A stretch of 64,000 nucleotides of DNA from Deinococcus sp. KSM4-11 (GTDB taxonomy: Bacteria; Deinococcota; Deinococci; Deinococcales; Deinococcaceae), in NCBI RefSeq assembly GCF_004801415.1, contig NZ_SSNX01000002.1, positions 186,001-250,000 on the forward strand, written 5' to 3'. Both the position numbers and the translations under genes were made by a program. A model generated the notes under the pieces. It was not told the DNA's origin, did no database searches, and saw only the letters and a list, made by a program, of their open reading frames with translations. Positions 42,912 to 52,075 of the stretch are shown here, piece after piece (position 1 is the first letter of the stretch; every line of letters starts with the position of its first letter).

Positions 42912-44453
42912 ATGAGTGACCGCACGGCCCCGGGCGATGGGCCCGCGCCCCTGTGGCTGCGGGTCTGGACGGCGATCCTGCCCGCCGTGTACTTCCTCTC
43001 CCCTCTCACGCTGCTGGCGTTGCCGGCGCTCCGGCGGCTGCCACGCCCGGTGTGGTGGGTGCTGGGTGCCTACGCCCTCAGCCAGCAGCTGCCGGCCCTC
43101 CTGACTCCGGATCCGCTGCTCGCCAGCGTCCTGGCTCTCGGCCGCACGGCATTGATGCTGGGCTTGATCGCAGCGGGCGCCTTCCTGGGCAGCAGTCGCC
43201 AGCTGGGCGTGATGGGCTTCGGCCTGGCCTTGGCGTACGTCACTGCGCTGGGCGTGGCCCTCGTGCGGGGGGAACCCCTGCTCGCGCAGCGGCTGACGCA
43301 CCCGTACATGACGTCCATCACGCTGGGCCTGCTGGGCGCGGCCGGCCTGTGGATCGCGCTGTTCGCTACGGGGCGAGTGTGGTGGCGCGTGCCGTTGGGG
43401 GCCAGTGGGCTGGCGATCCTGCTGCTGAGCGGCAGCCGGGGCCCGCTGGCCGCCGCGGTCATCGGAGCGGTGCTGGGCCTCGCGGTACGTTCGGGCCGGC
43501 GGCTCGCGCTAGGCCTGGTGATCGGCGCCGCAGCCCTCACCGGCGCGTACGTGGCCGGGCAGCAGCTCGGCATTCCCGCCCTGGAACGACTGAACACGAC
43601 CGACTCGTCCGGACGGGACGTCATCTGGTACTCGGCACTGTCAGTGATCCACAGCGCCCCACTGGGCGGCGTCGGCAGTTACCTGCTTGGCGACCGGCTT
43701 GCGCCGCCCGGTGACCCCTGCACGCTGTGGCCGACACCCGAGGGCGCCGCGCCATGTCCCGCGTGGATCGCCCGCCTGGGGCATCCCTGGCTGATCGCGC
43801 ACAACGTCACGCTGCAGCAGCTCGCCGAGACCGGCCCACTGGGGCTGCTGGGGCTGTTCGTGCTGCTGGGTGTCGTGGTCGCGGCAGCGGCCCTGCAGCG
43901 CGATGCGTTGGGGATCGCGGTGCTGACCGGGCTGCTGGTGGCGACCGCGAACGACAACACGCTCCTGGTGCCGGGGCCCTTTGTCGGGGAGCTGTTCTGG
44001 ATCACAGCCGGCACGGTGCTGGTGCGCCTCCCGGCCGTCTCTGCGGCCGTGGGTTGGGCGGGGGGCGTGGTCGCCACGGCGCTGCTCGGGGCCTTGTCAG
44101 CGCCGGTGATGAGCACTGCGTTGCCCCGCCTACCGTTGCCATCCTTTCGATTAAGCGCCTTGATCGCTCCCCGCACGGTGAAAGACCCGCAGGATTACGC
44201 AGCCTACGTGCGCCTGAATATACCGCCCGGACACTACCGCCTGGCTTTACAGGCATGCCAGATCAGTTGTGCCTGGGTTCAAATCGTTCCAGTCACAGTA
44301 CCGGAAGGTGGGCCGGCCCCGGTGACCCGTCTGAGCGGACACCTGTACCGGGTGCCCCAGCAGCGCGTAGAACTCTCGCTTTATCCGGGGAAATCTGCCA
44401 TACGCCCAGAGCCACTGGCGCAGTCCAGCTGGACGGTACGGTGGACGCCATGA
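42912..44453 (+). CDS. O-antigen ligase/polymerase-like membrane protein
   Basis: A 513-aa polytopic protein with about ten membrane helices and the Wzy_C-type region: LLLSGSRGPLAAAVIGAV, then a large extracytoplasmic loop with SSGRDVIWYSALSVIHSAPLG split here (about residues 235-255) and GHPWLIAHNVTLQQLAETG. The SGSRG and late HN motifs are typical of WaaL/Wzy proteins. The last 110 residues form a soluble domain outside the membrane. It probably joins or polymerises the glycan units. It is 13 bp after the BY-kinase gene and overlaps the next start. Confidence 0.85.
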   Translation: MSDRTAPGDGPAPLWLRVWTAILPAVYFLSPLTLLALPALRRLPRPVWWVLGAYALSQQLPALLTPDPLLASVLALGRTALMLGLIAAGAFLGSSRQLGVMGFGLALAYVTALGVALVRGEPLLAQRLTHPYMTSITLGLLGAAGLWIALFATGRVWWRVPLGASGLAILLLSGSRGPLAAAVIGAVLGLAVRSGRRLALGLVIGAAALTGAYVAGQQLGIPALERLNTTDSSGRDVIWYSALSVIHSAPLGGVGSYLLGDRLAPPGDPCTLWPTPEGAAPCPAWIARLGHPWLIAHNVTLQQLAETGPLGLLGLFVLLGVVVAAAALQRDALGIAVLTGLLVATANDNTLLVPGPFVGELFWITAGTVLVRLPAVSAAVGWAGGVVATALLGALSAPVMSTALPRLPLPSFRLSALIAPRTVKDPQDYAAYVRLNIPPGHYRLALQACQISCAWVQIVPVTVPEGGPAPVTRLSGHLYRVPQQRVELSLYPGKSAIRPEPLAQSSWTVRWTP

Positions 44454-45289
44454 GCACCACGACCCGCGCACTATCGCTGGGAGCGTTGCCATTGGTCGCA
44501 GTCCTGGGCCTGGCCGTACTGACTGGACGCTCAATTCAGCCCAGCGAGCTGAAGGTGGGGTCGCCTGCCGTGGCGGCCTGCGCCCAGCCCCCCGTGTTCA
44601 AGCCGGGTTACCAGCGCGGCAAGGATTACGTGGTTCGGCAGGGCAAGGGGTATCACTTCGGCGGCGAGGCGTGGGTGGAGGCTACAGTCTGCTCGGCAGG
44701 CACCCTGGCTGTGACGGCCTATGGGGAACTAGGTGGCGTCGAGGAGCCCCAGCTAACGGTGGCCCTCAACGGTGACATTCTAGCCTCCATTACTTTTGAT
44801 CACGAACGCACCGTACAGATCCAGCTTCCTGAAGCTGGTGAGGTCATCGTGGCTTACCTCAACGACTTTTATGCCACAGATTCACGGGTGATTTTCCTGC
44901 GGGACATCAAGCTCAGCGGCACGGGTTGTCAGGATCTTCAGAAGATTCAGTTCGTTAAGGGTAAGGGAATTGACCTGGATCCGGCGGCTCACACTGCCTC
45001 GCTGGCTAGTGGAGTGCCGCTGACCTTCACCCCATGCCGCGCTGGGGAATTACAGGTATTGGCACTGGGTCGGAAGGGGAGAAGTGCCCTGCCCATCCTT
45101 AAGATTAGCGAGGGAGGTGCGGTGCTGTACCAGCGGCCTGTGGGAACCACATGGCGTCCTCTGCGTCTGAACGTGCAGCAGCGACCCCTTACCCTGCAGC
45201 TGGTCAACCCTTACTGGAAGACCCTGGCTGACCGGAACCTCATTGTCTCGAAGCTGAATTTTACCCCGAACCCGCCTTCAGCTAGGTAA
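44450..45289 (+). CDS. Secreted protein with two carbohydrate-binding-module-like domains
   Basis: ATG 44450 overlaps the ligase stop (ATGA). The 279-aa protein has an N-terminal membrane/signal segment (LSLGALPLVAVLGLAVLTG) and two similar beta domains of about 110 residues. Each carries the signature of xylan-binding CBM60/CBM36-like modules: VIVAYLNDFYATDSRVIFLR with Asp residues in the loop, and LTLQLVNPYWKTLADRNLIV. Two Cys pairs suggest disulfides. It likely binds the polymer made by this locus, in the envelope or outside. The CBM assignment rests on pattern only. Confidence 0.7.
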   Translation: MSTTTRALSLGALPLVAVLGLAVLTGRSIQPSELKVGSPAVAACAQPPVFKPGYQRGKDYVVRQGKGYHFGGEAWVEATVCSAGTLAVTAYGELGGVEEPQLTVALNGDILASITFDHERTVQIQLPEAGEVIVAYLNDFYATDSRVIFLRDIKLSGTGCQDLQKIQFVKGKGIDLDPAAHTASLASGVPLTFTPCRAGELQVLALGRKGRSALPILKISEGGAVLYQRPVGTTWRPLRLNVQQRPLTLQLVNPYWKTLADRNLIVSKLNFTPNPPSAR

Positions 45290-45317
45290 AATAAGGAGAT
45301 GGAGAGTTCATGGAGCG

Positions 45318-47135
45318 TTAGAGCTTCAACTGACTTTCGTGAATAGCTTCGTGTAACGTCCGGCGAATCCGACGGCCATCTTCGTGATTCGCGGCATCTT
45401 GGAGCTCTGCAAGCAGGCTACTCAGCGCAGCAGGCTCCAGTTGTTCCAGCTGCGCGCTGAATATCTCGCTGTGCTGCGTCGTGACGGTACCCTCGCTACT
45501 CGTCAGCAGTTCTTCGTAGAGTTTCTCGCCTGGCCGCATCCCGGAGAACACCACATCAATATCTCGCGCTCCCGAGAGGCGGATCACGTCCTGTGCAAGA
45601 TCCACAATTCGTACTGGCTTGCCCATGTTCAGTACGTACACCTTGCCATTGTCAGCCAGCGCACCTGCCTGCAGCACCAGCCGACTTGCTTCCGGGATGG
45701 TCATAAAGTAACGGGTCATGTCAGGATGGGTCACGGTAATTGGACCTCCTGCACGGATCTGCTGCATGAATGTAGGCACCACACTGCCACGGCTGCCCAG
45801 TACGTTCCCGAAGCGCACGGAAACAAAGGATTGGTCGTTGCGCGCACGGCGCGCCGCATCGGCGATGATCATCTCGGCCACCCGTTTGCTGGCACCCATC
45901 ACGGATGTGGGATTCACGGCCTTGTCTGTCGAGATATTCACTAGGCGCTGCACGCCGTGCTTCAGGCAGAGGTCGGCCACATTCCGCGTGCCGAAGATGT
46001 TATTCCGAATGGCCTCGCTCGGCGCGGCTTCCATGAGGGGCACGTGCTTGTGCGCTGCGGCGTGAAACACCACAGCGGGACACTGTTCACTAAAAATGGT
46101 GTCCAACCGCCCAAAGTGCCGGACATCTGCCACCAGGGCCAATACATCAATTTCTGGCCAGTCCCGCCGCATTTCCTGCTCGATCGCGAAGACCGAGTTC
46201 TCGCCACGTCCCACCAGGATCAGGCGTTGCGGATGAAACCGTGCCAGCTGACGCACGAGTTCAGAGCCGATTGACCCACCCGCGCCCGTGACCAGCACCG
46301 TCCTTCCCCGCACATACAGGGCAATACTGGCCTGATCGAGTTCGACCGGAGGCCGGCGGAGCAGGTCGTCCACACTGACTTGCCGCAGTTCGTTGACAGT
46401 CACGTGGCCGCCCAGCAGCTCGTAGAGGCCAGGTACCGTACGCGTCGGGAGTCCAACAGCACGGGCCGCATCGGCATACGCCCGGATCACCGCCCCTCCT
46501 GCGGAGGGCATGGCGATGATCAGCAGTTCCGGTCTGACCTGCTCCATCGCGTGCGGCAGATCCGCCCGGCCTCCCAGCACCGGCAGGCCCATCAGCTGCA
46601 TGCCCAGCTTCGCGATCGCATCATCAATAAATCCGACCGGCTTCAGGCCATTCTGAGGGAAGCGGAGCAACTCTGCCGCCATGAGACGGCCGGCATCACC
46701 CGCCCCAGCGATGAGCACGCGCGTTCCAGGATTGTTCGTTCCCACTTGGTTGGATCGTCCGAACCACCAGCGGGTCACAAAGCGCAGTCCCGCCAGCAAA
46801 GATAAAGCGATAATGCCTTCACTGACCGCCAGGAACCAGGGCACATGCAGTCGCAGCCGCAGAAAGGGCGTGAGGCCTAGCATGATGACCGTCACCAGTC
46901 CCACCACCCGCGTCAGTCGGAACAGATCCTCGAAGGTGACGTACCGCCAGATCTGGCGGCTTTCACGTGATCGGGCCAGCGCCAACGCCTTGATCGGCAA
47001 TCCGATGACCATATAGAGCAGGATGTCTCCCGTCACCGGTTGCAAGAACTGATCGACGCGCAGAAAGTAGGCGATTACCGCAGCCATGCAGTACGCGGTG
47101 ATATCTACCAGTGTTTTCAGGACGGTTGTATTCAT
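45318..47135 (-). CDS. PglF/CapD-type UDP-GlcNAc 4,6-dehydratase
   Basis: A 605-aa membrane enzyme: four N-terminal helices (about 10-115), a CoA-binding-like domain (about 140-260) and a short-chain dehydrogenase domain (about 275-560) with VTGAGGSIGSELVRQL for NAD. The active-site region NISTDKAVNPTSVMGASKR has the Met-for-Tyr replacement typical of PglF/FlaA1-like dehydratases. It makes the 4-keto-6-deoxy sugar used by the aminotransferase next to it. The 164 bp upstream (47136-47299) are without a gene. It is the last gene of the leftward cluster. Confidence 0.92.
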   Translation of the reverse strand: MNTTVLKTLVDITAYCMAAVIAYFLRVDQFLQPVTGDILLYMVIGLPIKALALARSRESRQIWRYVTFEDLFRLTRVVGLVTVIMLGLTPFLRLRLHVPWFLAVSEGIIALSLLAGLRFVTRWWFGRSNQVGTNNPGTRVLIAGAGDAGRLMAAELLRFPQNGLKPVGFIDDAIAKLGMQLMGLPVLGGRADLPHAMEQVRPELLIIAMPSAGGAVIRAYADAARAVGLPTRTVPGLYELLGGHVTVNELRQVSVDDLLRRPPVELDQASIALYVRGRTVLVTGAGGSIGSELVRQLARFHPQRLILVGRGENSVFAIEQEMRRDWPEIDVLALVADVRHFGRLDTIFSEQCPAVVFHAAAHKHVPLMEAAPSEAIRNNIFGTRNVADLCLKHGVQRLVNISTDKAVNPTSVMGASKRVAEMIIADAARRARNDQSFVSVRFGNVLGSRGSVVPTFMQQIRAGGPITVTHPDMTRYFMTIPEASRLVLQAGALADNGKVYVLNMGKPVRIVDLAQDVIRLSGARDIDVVFSGMRPGEKLYEELLTSSEGTVTTQHSEIFSAQLEQLEPAALSSLLAELQDAANHEDGRRIRRTLHEAIHESQLKL

Positions 47136-47299
47136 GAGTGAAACGGTGTATCGGTCGGTATGGCCATGAGCACCTCAGAACGAGTCCGCGTCAATGTAGC
47201 AGCTTCAGGTACACCCAGACGCTGAAAATCGCACATCCCTTGCCCCACGTGCAGCACAGGCAGGACTACCTGATCACCACACGGTGGGGGCCGGAGCCC

Positions 47300-48511
47300 T
47301 CACGACCCGCGTGCCTCCCGCGTCGCCTCGCCAAGCACGTCCACCACCACGTCCGCCACTGCCTGCATATCCTCCACGGACAGGGTCGGGTGCACCAAAA
47401 ACATCAAGGATGTTTCGCCCAGCTCGCGGGCCACCGGCAACCGCTCGGCCGGGCCCAGGCCAGCGTCCGTAAACGCTCGCTCCAGGTAGACTTCCGAGCA
47501 TGATCCCGTGAAACACGGTGCTCCCCTATCCACGATCTCGGCCATCACTCGGTCGCGCGTCCAGCCGTCTCTCAGGTTCTCCTGACGCACGTACACATAG
47601 AACTTGTACATTGCGTGCTGCTGCCCCTCACCGACCCTCGGAACGCGCAGGGCCGGCTGGTCGGCCAGACGCGAGATCAGAACCGCCGCGTTCCGCTGCC
47701 GCTGGCGCGTCCACCCCGGCAGCTTGCGAAGTTGCAGGCGACCGATCGCGGCCTGCACCTCCAGCATCCGCCAGTTTGTGCCGAAGGAATCATGCAGCCA
47801 GCGGAAGCCCAGCGGGTGTTCCCGGTGATACACGGCGTCGTAGCTCTTGCCGTGATCCTTGAACGACCACGCCCGGCTCCACACACCCTCATCCCGCGTG
47901 ACCAGCAGCCCTCCCTCGCCGCCTGTGGTCATGATCTTGTCCTGGCAGAACGAGAAACAGCCCACGTGCCCAATAGTCCCCACGTGCTGCCCATGATCCA
48001 TGGCTCCGTGTGCCTGGGCACAGTCCTCGATCACGAACAGGTCATGCTCGCGCGCCAGTTCCATGATCGGATTCATGTCCGCCGGCCAGCCTGCCAGGTG
48101 AACCACGATGATCGCCCGCGTACTCGGCGTGATCACCGCACGGATGGTCTCGGCTGTAATGTTCCCGCTGTCACGGTCGATATCCGCAAACACAGGTACC
48201 GCCCCGCGCATGACCGCCGCACTCGCCGACGCGATAAACGTCCGAGGTGTGGTGATCACCTCGTCACCTTCACCGACGCCCAGCGCCAGCAGCGCCAACT
48301 CGAGTGCCTGGGTACCATTGTGCAGCGCAATTGCATACGGCACACCCAGCACCGCCGCATACTCCCGCTCGAACTCGCGGCCCTCGGTGCCCGTCCAATA
48401 GTTTACCTTGCCAGAGCGCAGAACTTCCGAAACGGCCTCGACCTCTTCGGGTTCGAAGACCGGCCAGGCACCCAGTGCACGATCAAGTTTCCTACCGGCA
48501 ACCTCAGTCAT
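47300..48511 (-). CDS. DegT/DnrJ/EryC1-family sugar aminotransferase (PglE-like)
   Basis: ATG 48509-48511 overlaps the stop of the acetyltransferase gene (ATGA); a longer frame to 48613 would run through it. The 403-aa PLP enzyme has NGTQALELALLALGVG, VIEDCAQAHGA and the PLP lysine in FSFCQDKIMTTGGEGG. It would transfer an amino group to C4 of the keto sugar made by the PglF-like enzyme. A neighbouring N-acetyltransferase supports the bacillosamine-type order dehydratase, aminotransferase, acetyltransferase. Confidence 0.92.
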   Translation of the reverse strand: MTEVAGRKLDRALGAWPVFEPEEVEAVSEVLRSGKVNYWTGTEGREFEREYAAVLGVPYAIALHNGTQALELALLALGVGEGDEVITTPRTFIASASAAVMRGAVPVFADIDRDSGNITAETIRAVITPSTRAIIVVHLAGWPADMNPIMELAREHDLFVIEDCAQAHGAMDHGQHVGTIGHVGCFSFCQDKIMTTGGEGGLLVTRDEGVWSRAWSFKDHGKSYDAVYHREHPLGFRWLHDSFGTNWRMLEVQAAIGRLQLRKLPGWTRQRQRNAAVLISRLADQPALRVPRVGEGQQHAMYKFYVYVRQENLRDGWTRDRVMAEIVDRGAPCFTGSCSEVYLERAFTDAGLGPAERLPVARELGETSLMFLVHPTLSVEDMQAVADVVVDVLGEATREARGS

Positions 48512-49131
48512 AGCTCTATTCTGCCGTGTTTTATCCGCGCTGGCAGTCCCATCGCCACAATGCCTGCCGGGAGTGAGTGCACCACTACACCTCCCGCCCC
48601 CACTGTTGACCACGCACCGATCCTTACACCCGGCACGGCCACCGACCCGATGCCCATGAAAACACCATCCTCCAGATGAACATTTCCTGCCAGATGCGTT
48701 CCCGGCGCGACGTGCACATAATCCCCAAGAACCGAATCGTGATCAACCGTCGCGCCGGTATTTACGATCACGTGACATCCTACGCTCACATCCGGCTGCA
48801 CTACCGCTGAGGCAAACACCACACTCCCAGCACCTAAGTGCACACTCGCATCCACCACGGCCGTCGGGTGGCACACGCTCATCCAGGTCACCCCCGGGTA
48901 CCGGGCAGCAATATCCCGCCGTACCGCATTGCTACCAATCGCGATGACCGCCCGAACCCCTGGCCTGCTCAGCAAGTTCACCCCACCGAGCACGTCTACG
49001 CCCAGCACCTGTTGTCCCCAAAGCACGCTCCGGTCGTCCAATATCCCGCGTACCTCCAGGCCAGCAGCCTGTAGTGTGGCAAGCACGACTTTCGCGTGAC
49101 CACCCGCTCCTACTATCAAAGTCCCACTCAT
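48508..49131 (-). CDS. PglD/NeuD-type sugar N-acetyltransferase
   Basis: A 207-aa protein with an N-terminal Rossmann-like UDP-sugar domain (LIVGAGGHAKVVLATLQAAG) and a C-terminal left-handed beta-helix of hexapeptide repeats (VVDASVHLGAGSVVFASAVV onward). The catalytic His of this group is in TGATVDHDSVLGD and the acetyl-CoA site is in VGAGGVVVHSLPAG. It should acetylate the C4 amino group to give a UDP-diacetamido-trideoxyhexose. Confidence 0.92.
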   Translation of the reverse strand: MSGTLIVGAGGHAKVVLATLQAAGLEVRGILDDRSVLWGQQVLGVDVLGGVNLLSRPGVRAVIAIGSNAVRRDIAARYPGVTWMSVCHPTAVVDASVHLGAGSVVFASAVVQPDVSVGCHVIVNTGATVDHDSVLGDYVHVAPGTHLAGNVHLEDGVFMGIGSVAVPGVRIGAWSTVGAGGVVVHSLPAGIVAMGLPARIKHGRIEL

Positions 49132-49134
49132 TCG

Positions 49135-49737
49135 TTATTCGGTCTGGGAACCAAGAAACTTCGGCATAGTCGCGTCACCCGCTGCACTGATGTTCTCACG
49201 TCTGACAACCTTCAAGATAGTCAGCCACAGTATATTCATGTCCAGCACAATACTGCGGTTGTCGACATACCACACGTCCAACTTGAATTTCTCTTCCCAG
49301 GAAATCGCATTGCGTCCGTTCACCTGTGCCCAGCCGGTAATGCCGGGCTTGACCTCGTGCCTCCGCGCCTGCTGGGGGGTGTAGCGATCCAGATATTCCA
49401 TCAATAGCGGCCGTGGCCCCACCAGACTCATATCACCTCGTACAACGTTGAACAGTTCGGGAAGTTCGTCCAGCGAGGACGACCGAAGAAAGCGACCGAG
49501 CGGCGTCAACCGTTCACTGTCCGGCAAGAGCTGACCTGAGCTGTCTACTGAGTTCCGCATTGTGCGGAACTTGTACATGGTGAAGGGCTTTCCATTGAGC
49601 CCTGGACGTTGCTGAGAAAAAATAACTGGATATCCAAGGTGTAACAGGACTAATACGTAGATTAGCACAATAATAGGAGAGAACAGGGTGGTAATCACCG
49701 TTGCTAATAATTTGGTGGGCAGCTCTTTCATATTCAT
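49135..49737 (-). CDS. PglC/WcaJ-type initiating sugar-phosphate transferase
   Basis: A 200-aa monotopic phosphoglycosyl transferase: one hydrophobic N-terminal segment (ITTLFSPIIVLIYVLVLLHL) and the core with PVIFSQQRPG, FTMYKFRTMR, LRSSSLDELPELFNVVRGDM and LVGPRPLL. The Asp-Glu pair in SLDELP is catalytic. The small size (no extra N-terminal membrane domain) is like PglC. It should place the first sugar on undecaprenyl phosphate. It overlaps its upstream neighbour by 4 bp; from here upstream the DNA becomes AT-rich. Confidence 0.92.
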   Translation of the reverse strand: MNMKELPTKLLATVITTLFSPIIVLIYVLVLLHLGYPVIFSQQRPGLNGKPFTMYKFRTMRNSVDSSGQLLPDSERLTPLGRFLRSSSLDELPELFNVVRGDMSLVGPRPLLMEYLDRYTPQQARRHEVKPGITGWAQVNGRNAISWEEKFKLDVWYVDNRSIVLDMNILWLTILKVVRRENISAAGDATMPKFLGSQTE

Positions 49738-50852
49738 CGTTGACTCGCTATGGAAAGTAGTTGTAGGTAATATTTAATTGTGTTATTCAATGAATAATCT
49801 TGTATTTTTTCTAGCGCCTTTACGGATATGATGGATGCGAGATCAGCATCGTGCATCAACTGTATCATTTTCTCTGCTAAATCCCCCGGATTATCGACTT
49901 CGAATAGAAGACCTGCACCGTCCGTTAGCAGATCCCTGGTGCCTCTGATAGCTGATCCTATTACGGGCACCCCCGACGCCATTGCCTCTAACACGCACCG
50001 AGGCATGCCTTCTTGATTCGACGCCAGTATAAGGGCGTTTGAGTTCGATAACTCTTCTGCAACATTCTGCTTGAATCCCACAAACAAACAAAAGCTGCTA
50101 AGTTTCTCTAGATCGGCATACGCTTCCATCTCTTTAAGGAGCGGGCCATCACCGATAAAAGAAATTGTAAAATTTAAGCCAGCATTGGCACAAATCTTGG
50201 CGGCCTTTAGGATAATTATTTGGCGCTTCCGGGGTATGAACTCTGCAACCACGACGAATTTAAATGGCAGCCGTGTTGAATCCGGTATATTTCTCGATTT
50301 TGCATTATATTGATCAAGACTAATGCCGATCCCTGGCATATTGATGACGCGATCCTCCGGTATGTAATTGAATTTCCGAGCAGCAGCAAAGTCATCCTGA
50401 TTCATTGTGATTATGTAATCAGTAAATCTTGAAAGAAGTTTTTCAACTGCAAAGAATACGGTGTTATTAGCTTTTTTTCCATATTGGTGAAAATGAAATC
50501 CGTGAGCAGTGTAGATTACAATTGGTCTCTTACGTTTTGGAATAGTAGCAATTGCCAATCTTGATAGAAATGAAGCAATTGGCGTATGGGTGTGCACAAT
50601 ACTGTATTTATTCCTAATTACTATGCTTCTCAGGAGATATAACGCTTTAATATACTTTATTACCGACTTGCCAGTTCTGTCCCACGGAATGGAGTGCACA
50701 TCATTATACACTTCGTCCAAGTCACCAGCTTCTTCGAAAGAACTAGCGGCTGCATCAACTACCCATCCCTGCGATCTCGCCACTTCAGCATAAGGAGTCA
50801 GAAAAGCAGTATGGGTTCTAGCAACCGTTGTAATAACCAACATTGATTTCAT
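49734..50852 (-). CDS. GT4-family glycosyltransferase (EpsD/PglA-like)
   Basis: A 372-aa GT-B enzyme. N-domain: LVITTVARTHTAFLTPYAEV and YTAHGFHFHQYG; C-domain: FVVVAEFIPRKRQIIIL and the nucleotide-sugar motif EGMPRCVLEAMASGVPVI with the E-x7-E pair. Retaining transferases of this kind add the second sugar after PglC-type initiation. The gene is AT-rich with many AAT, ATA and TTT codons, unlike the GC-rich flanks. Donor and acceptor unknown. Confidence 0.9.
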   Translation of the reverse strand: MKSMLVITTVARTHTAFLTPYAEVARSQGWVVDAAASSFEEAGDLDEVYNDVHSIPWDRTGKSVIKYIKALYLLRSIVIRNKYSIVHTHTPIASFLSRLAIATIPKRKRPIVIYTAHGFHFHQYGKKANNTVFFAVEKLLSRFTDYIITMNQDDFAAARKFNYIPEDRVINMPGIGISLDQYNAKSRNIPDSTRLPFKFVVVAEFIPRKRQIIILKAAKICANAGLNFTISFIGDGPLLKEMEAYADLEKLSSFCLFVGFKQNVAEELSNSNALILASNQEGMPRCVLEAMASGVPVIGSAIRGTRDLLTDGAGLLFEVDNPGDLAEKMIQLMHDADLASIISVKALEKIQDYSLNNTIKYYLQLLSIASQR

Positions 50853-52075
50853 TTTCTACCCTGGCTTTTGCTACGCGTTTCGCCCTGCCACGCCTCGGTT
50901 TCCAGGGCCAGGCATTCGTAGAAATCCTGCCGCTGCCGAGCCAGAACACTATCAGCATAAGAATGCGCAGTTTCCAGGTTACGATGCGACATCTCGCGTA
51001 AACGCTGCGGCGATATCGCGACCTCTTGTAATTTCTGCGCTAAGGCTGGTGCGTCACCCGGCGGCACCATATCCTCGGCAGGCAGCAATTCGGGAATACC
51101 ACCCACGGTCGAACCGATACAGGGCATCGCGCGTGCCATCGCCTCAATCATGGCACGTGGTAATCCCTCGGTGCGCGAAGGCAAAACAAAGATATCTGCA
51201 CGATCCAATTCCTCCCTGACGGCATCGCCGGAGGACAGTTGCCCAGCAAAGGTCACTTGATCCTGTACCTTCAGCTCACGTGCCAGGTTTTCCAGCTCAG
51301 AGCGATGTCTTCCATCGCCCACAATGGTCAGGTGGAGATGTAGGCCTTGATCGGCGCAGATAGCTATGGCACGCAGGATGACATCTGGGCTCTTATACAG
51401 TTGGGCCAGCGAGCCCACCAGAATCAGCCGGTAAGGCTGCTCAAGTTTTCCCAGGCCGTCCCAGTTGCTTCTAGGCTGATCCACAAACGCACCTGCAGGA
51501 AGTTGGACATTTGAAAATGAATTGCTAAACCTTGCCTGGCTGGGATACCGCTCTTGTAGAGACACACGAGTGACATAGCTAATGACGCTCGCGTGGCGGG
51601 CCTGAGTTTTAAGCTGTCGGGTAAACCACCAGCGGAAGAGAAACCGCAACGGATGCCGAACTCCTCCAGGAGCGAACACTTGATGTGGATCGGCGACGAT
51701 CTGTGCGCCGTAGGGCTGGCCACTGGCTTTGAGGACTCGGTAGGCCACTGTACCCAGTGTGCCGGGAATTCGGAGCAGTACCGCTGAATCTCCATTGAGC
51801 GAGTTTTGCATTGCTCGCCGAACCTCGCCAAATTTCAGCAGGAACTGACGGGGACCGATAAAGTAGGGGACGGCGGTGAATGTGACTCCAGGGCCGCTTG
51901 ATAGACTTAAGTCAATTGAGACCTGATCTATATTGTGTATACGAGCAATCACATTTACAGACGTAAATCTCTTCAAGTAGGGCTGCCATACGGAATAGGG
52001 AAGTGCTGCTTCAGTCCAGACACTGCCATCAGGTGTCCTAAAAAACCGATGTTCAAGGATGATTTTAAGTTTCAT
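50849..52075 (-). CDS. GT4-family glycosyltransferase
   Basis: A 408-aa GT-B transferase. The C-terminal half has RLILVGSLAQLYKSPDVILR and EGLPRAMIEAMARAMPCIGS (E-x7-E), with a shorter N-domain (FFRTPDGSVWTEAALPYSVW). Overlaps neighbours by 4 and 11 bp. Composition is intermediate between the AT-rich centre and the genome. It probably adds one residue of the repeat unit. Confidence 0.88.
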   Translation of the reverse strand: MKLKIILEHRFFRTPDGSVWTEAALPYSVWQPYLKRFTSVNVIARIHNIDQVSIDLSLSSGPGVTFTAVPYFIGPRQFLLKFGEVRRAMQNSLNGDSAVLLRIPGTLGTVAYRVLKASGQPYGAQIVADPHQVFAPGGVRHPLRFLFRWWFTRQLKTQARHASVISYVTRVSLQERYPSQARFSNSFSNVQLPAGAFVDQPRSNWDGLGKLEQPYRLILVGSLAQLYKSPDVILRAIAICADQGLHLHLTIVGDGRHRSELENLARELKVQDQVTFAGQLSSGDAVREELDRADIFVLPSRTEGLPRAMIEAMARAMPCIGSTVGGIPELLPAEDMVPPGDAPALAQKLQEVAISPQRLREMSHRNLETAHSYADSVLARQRQDFYECLALETEAWQGETRSKSQGRK

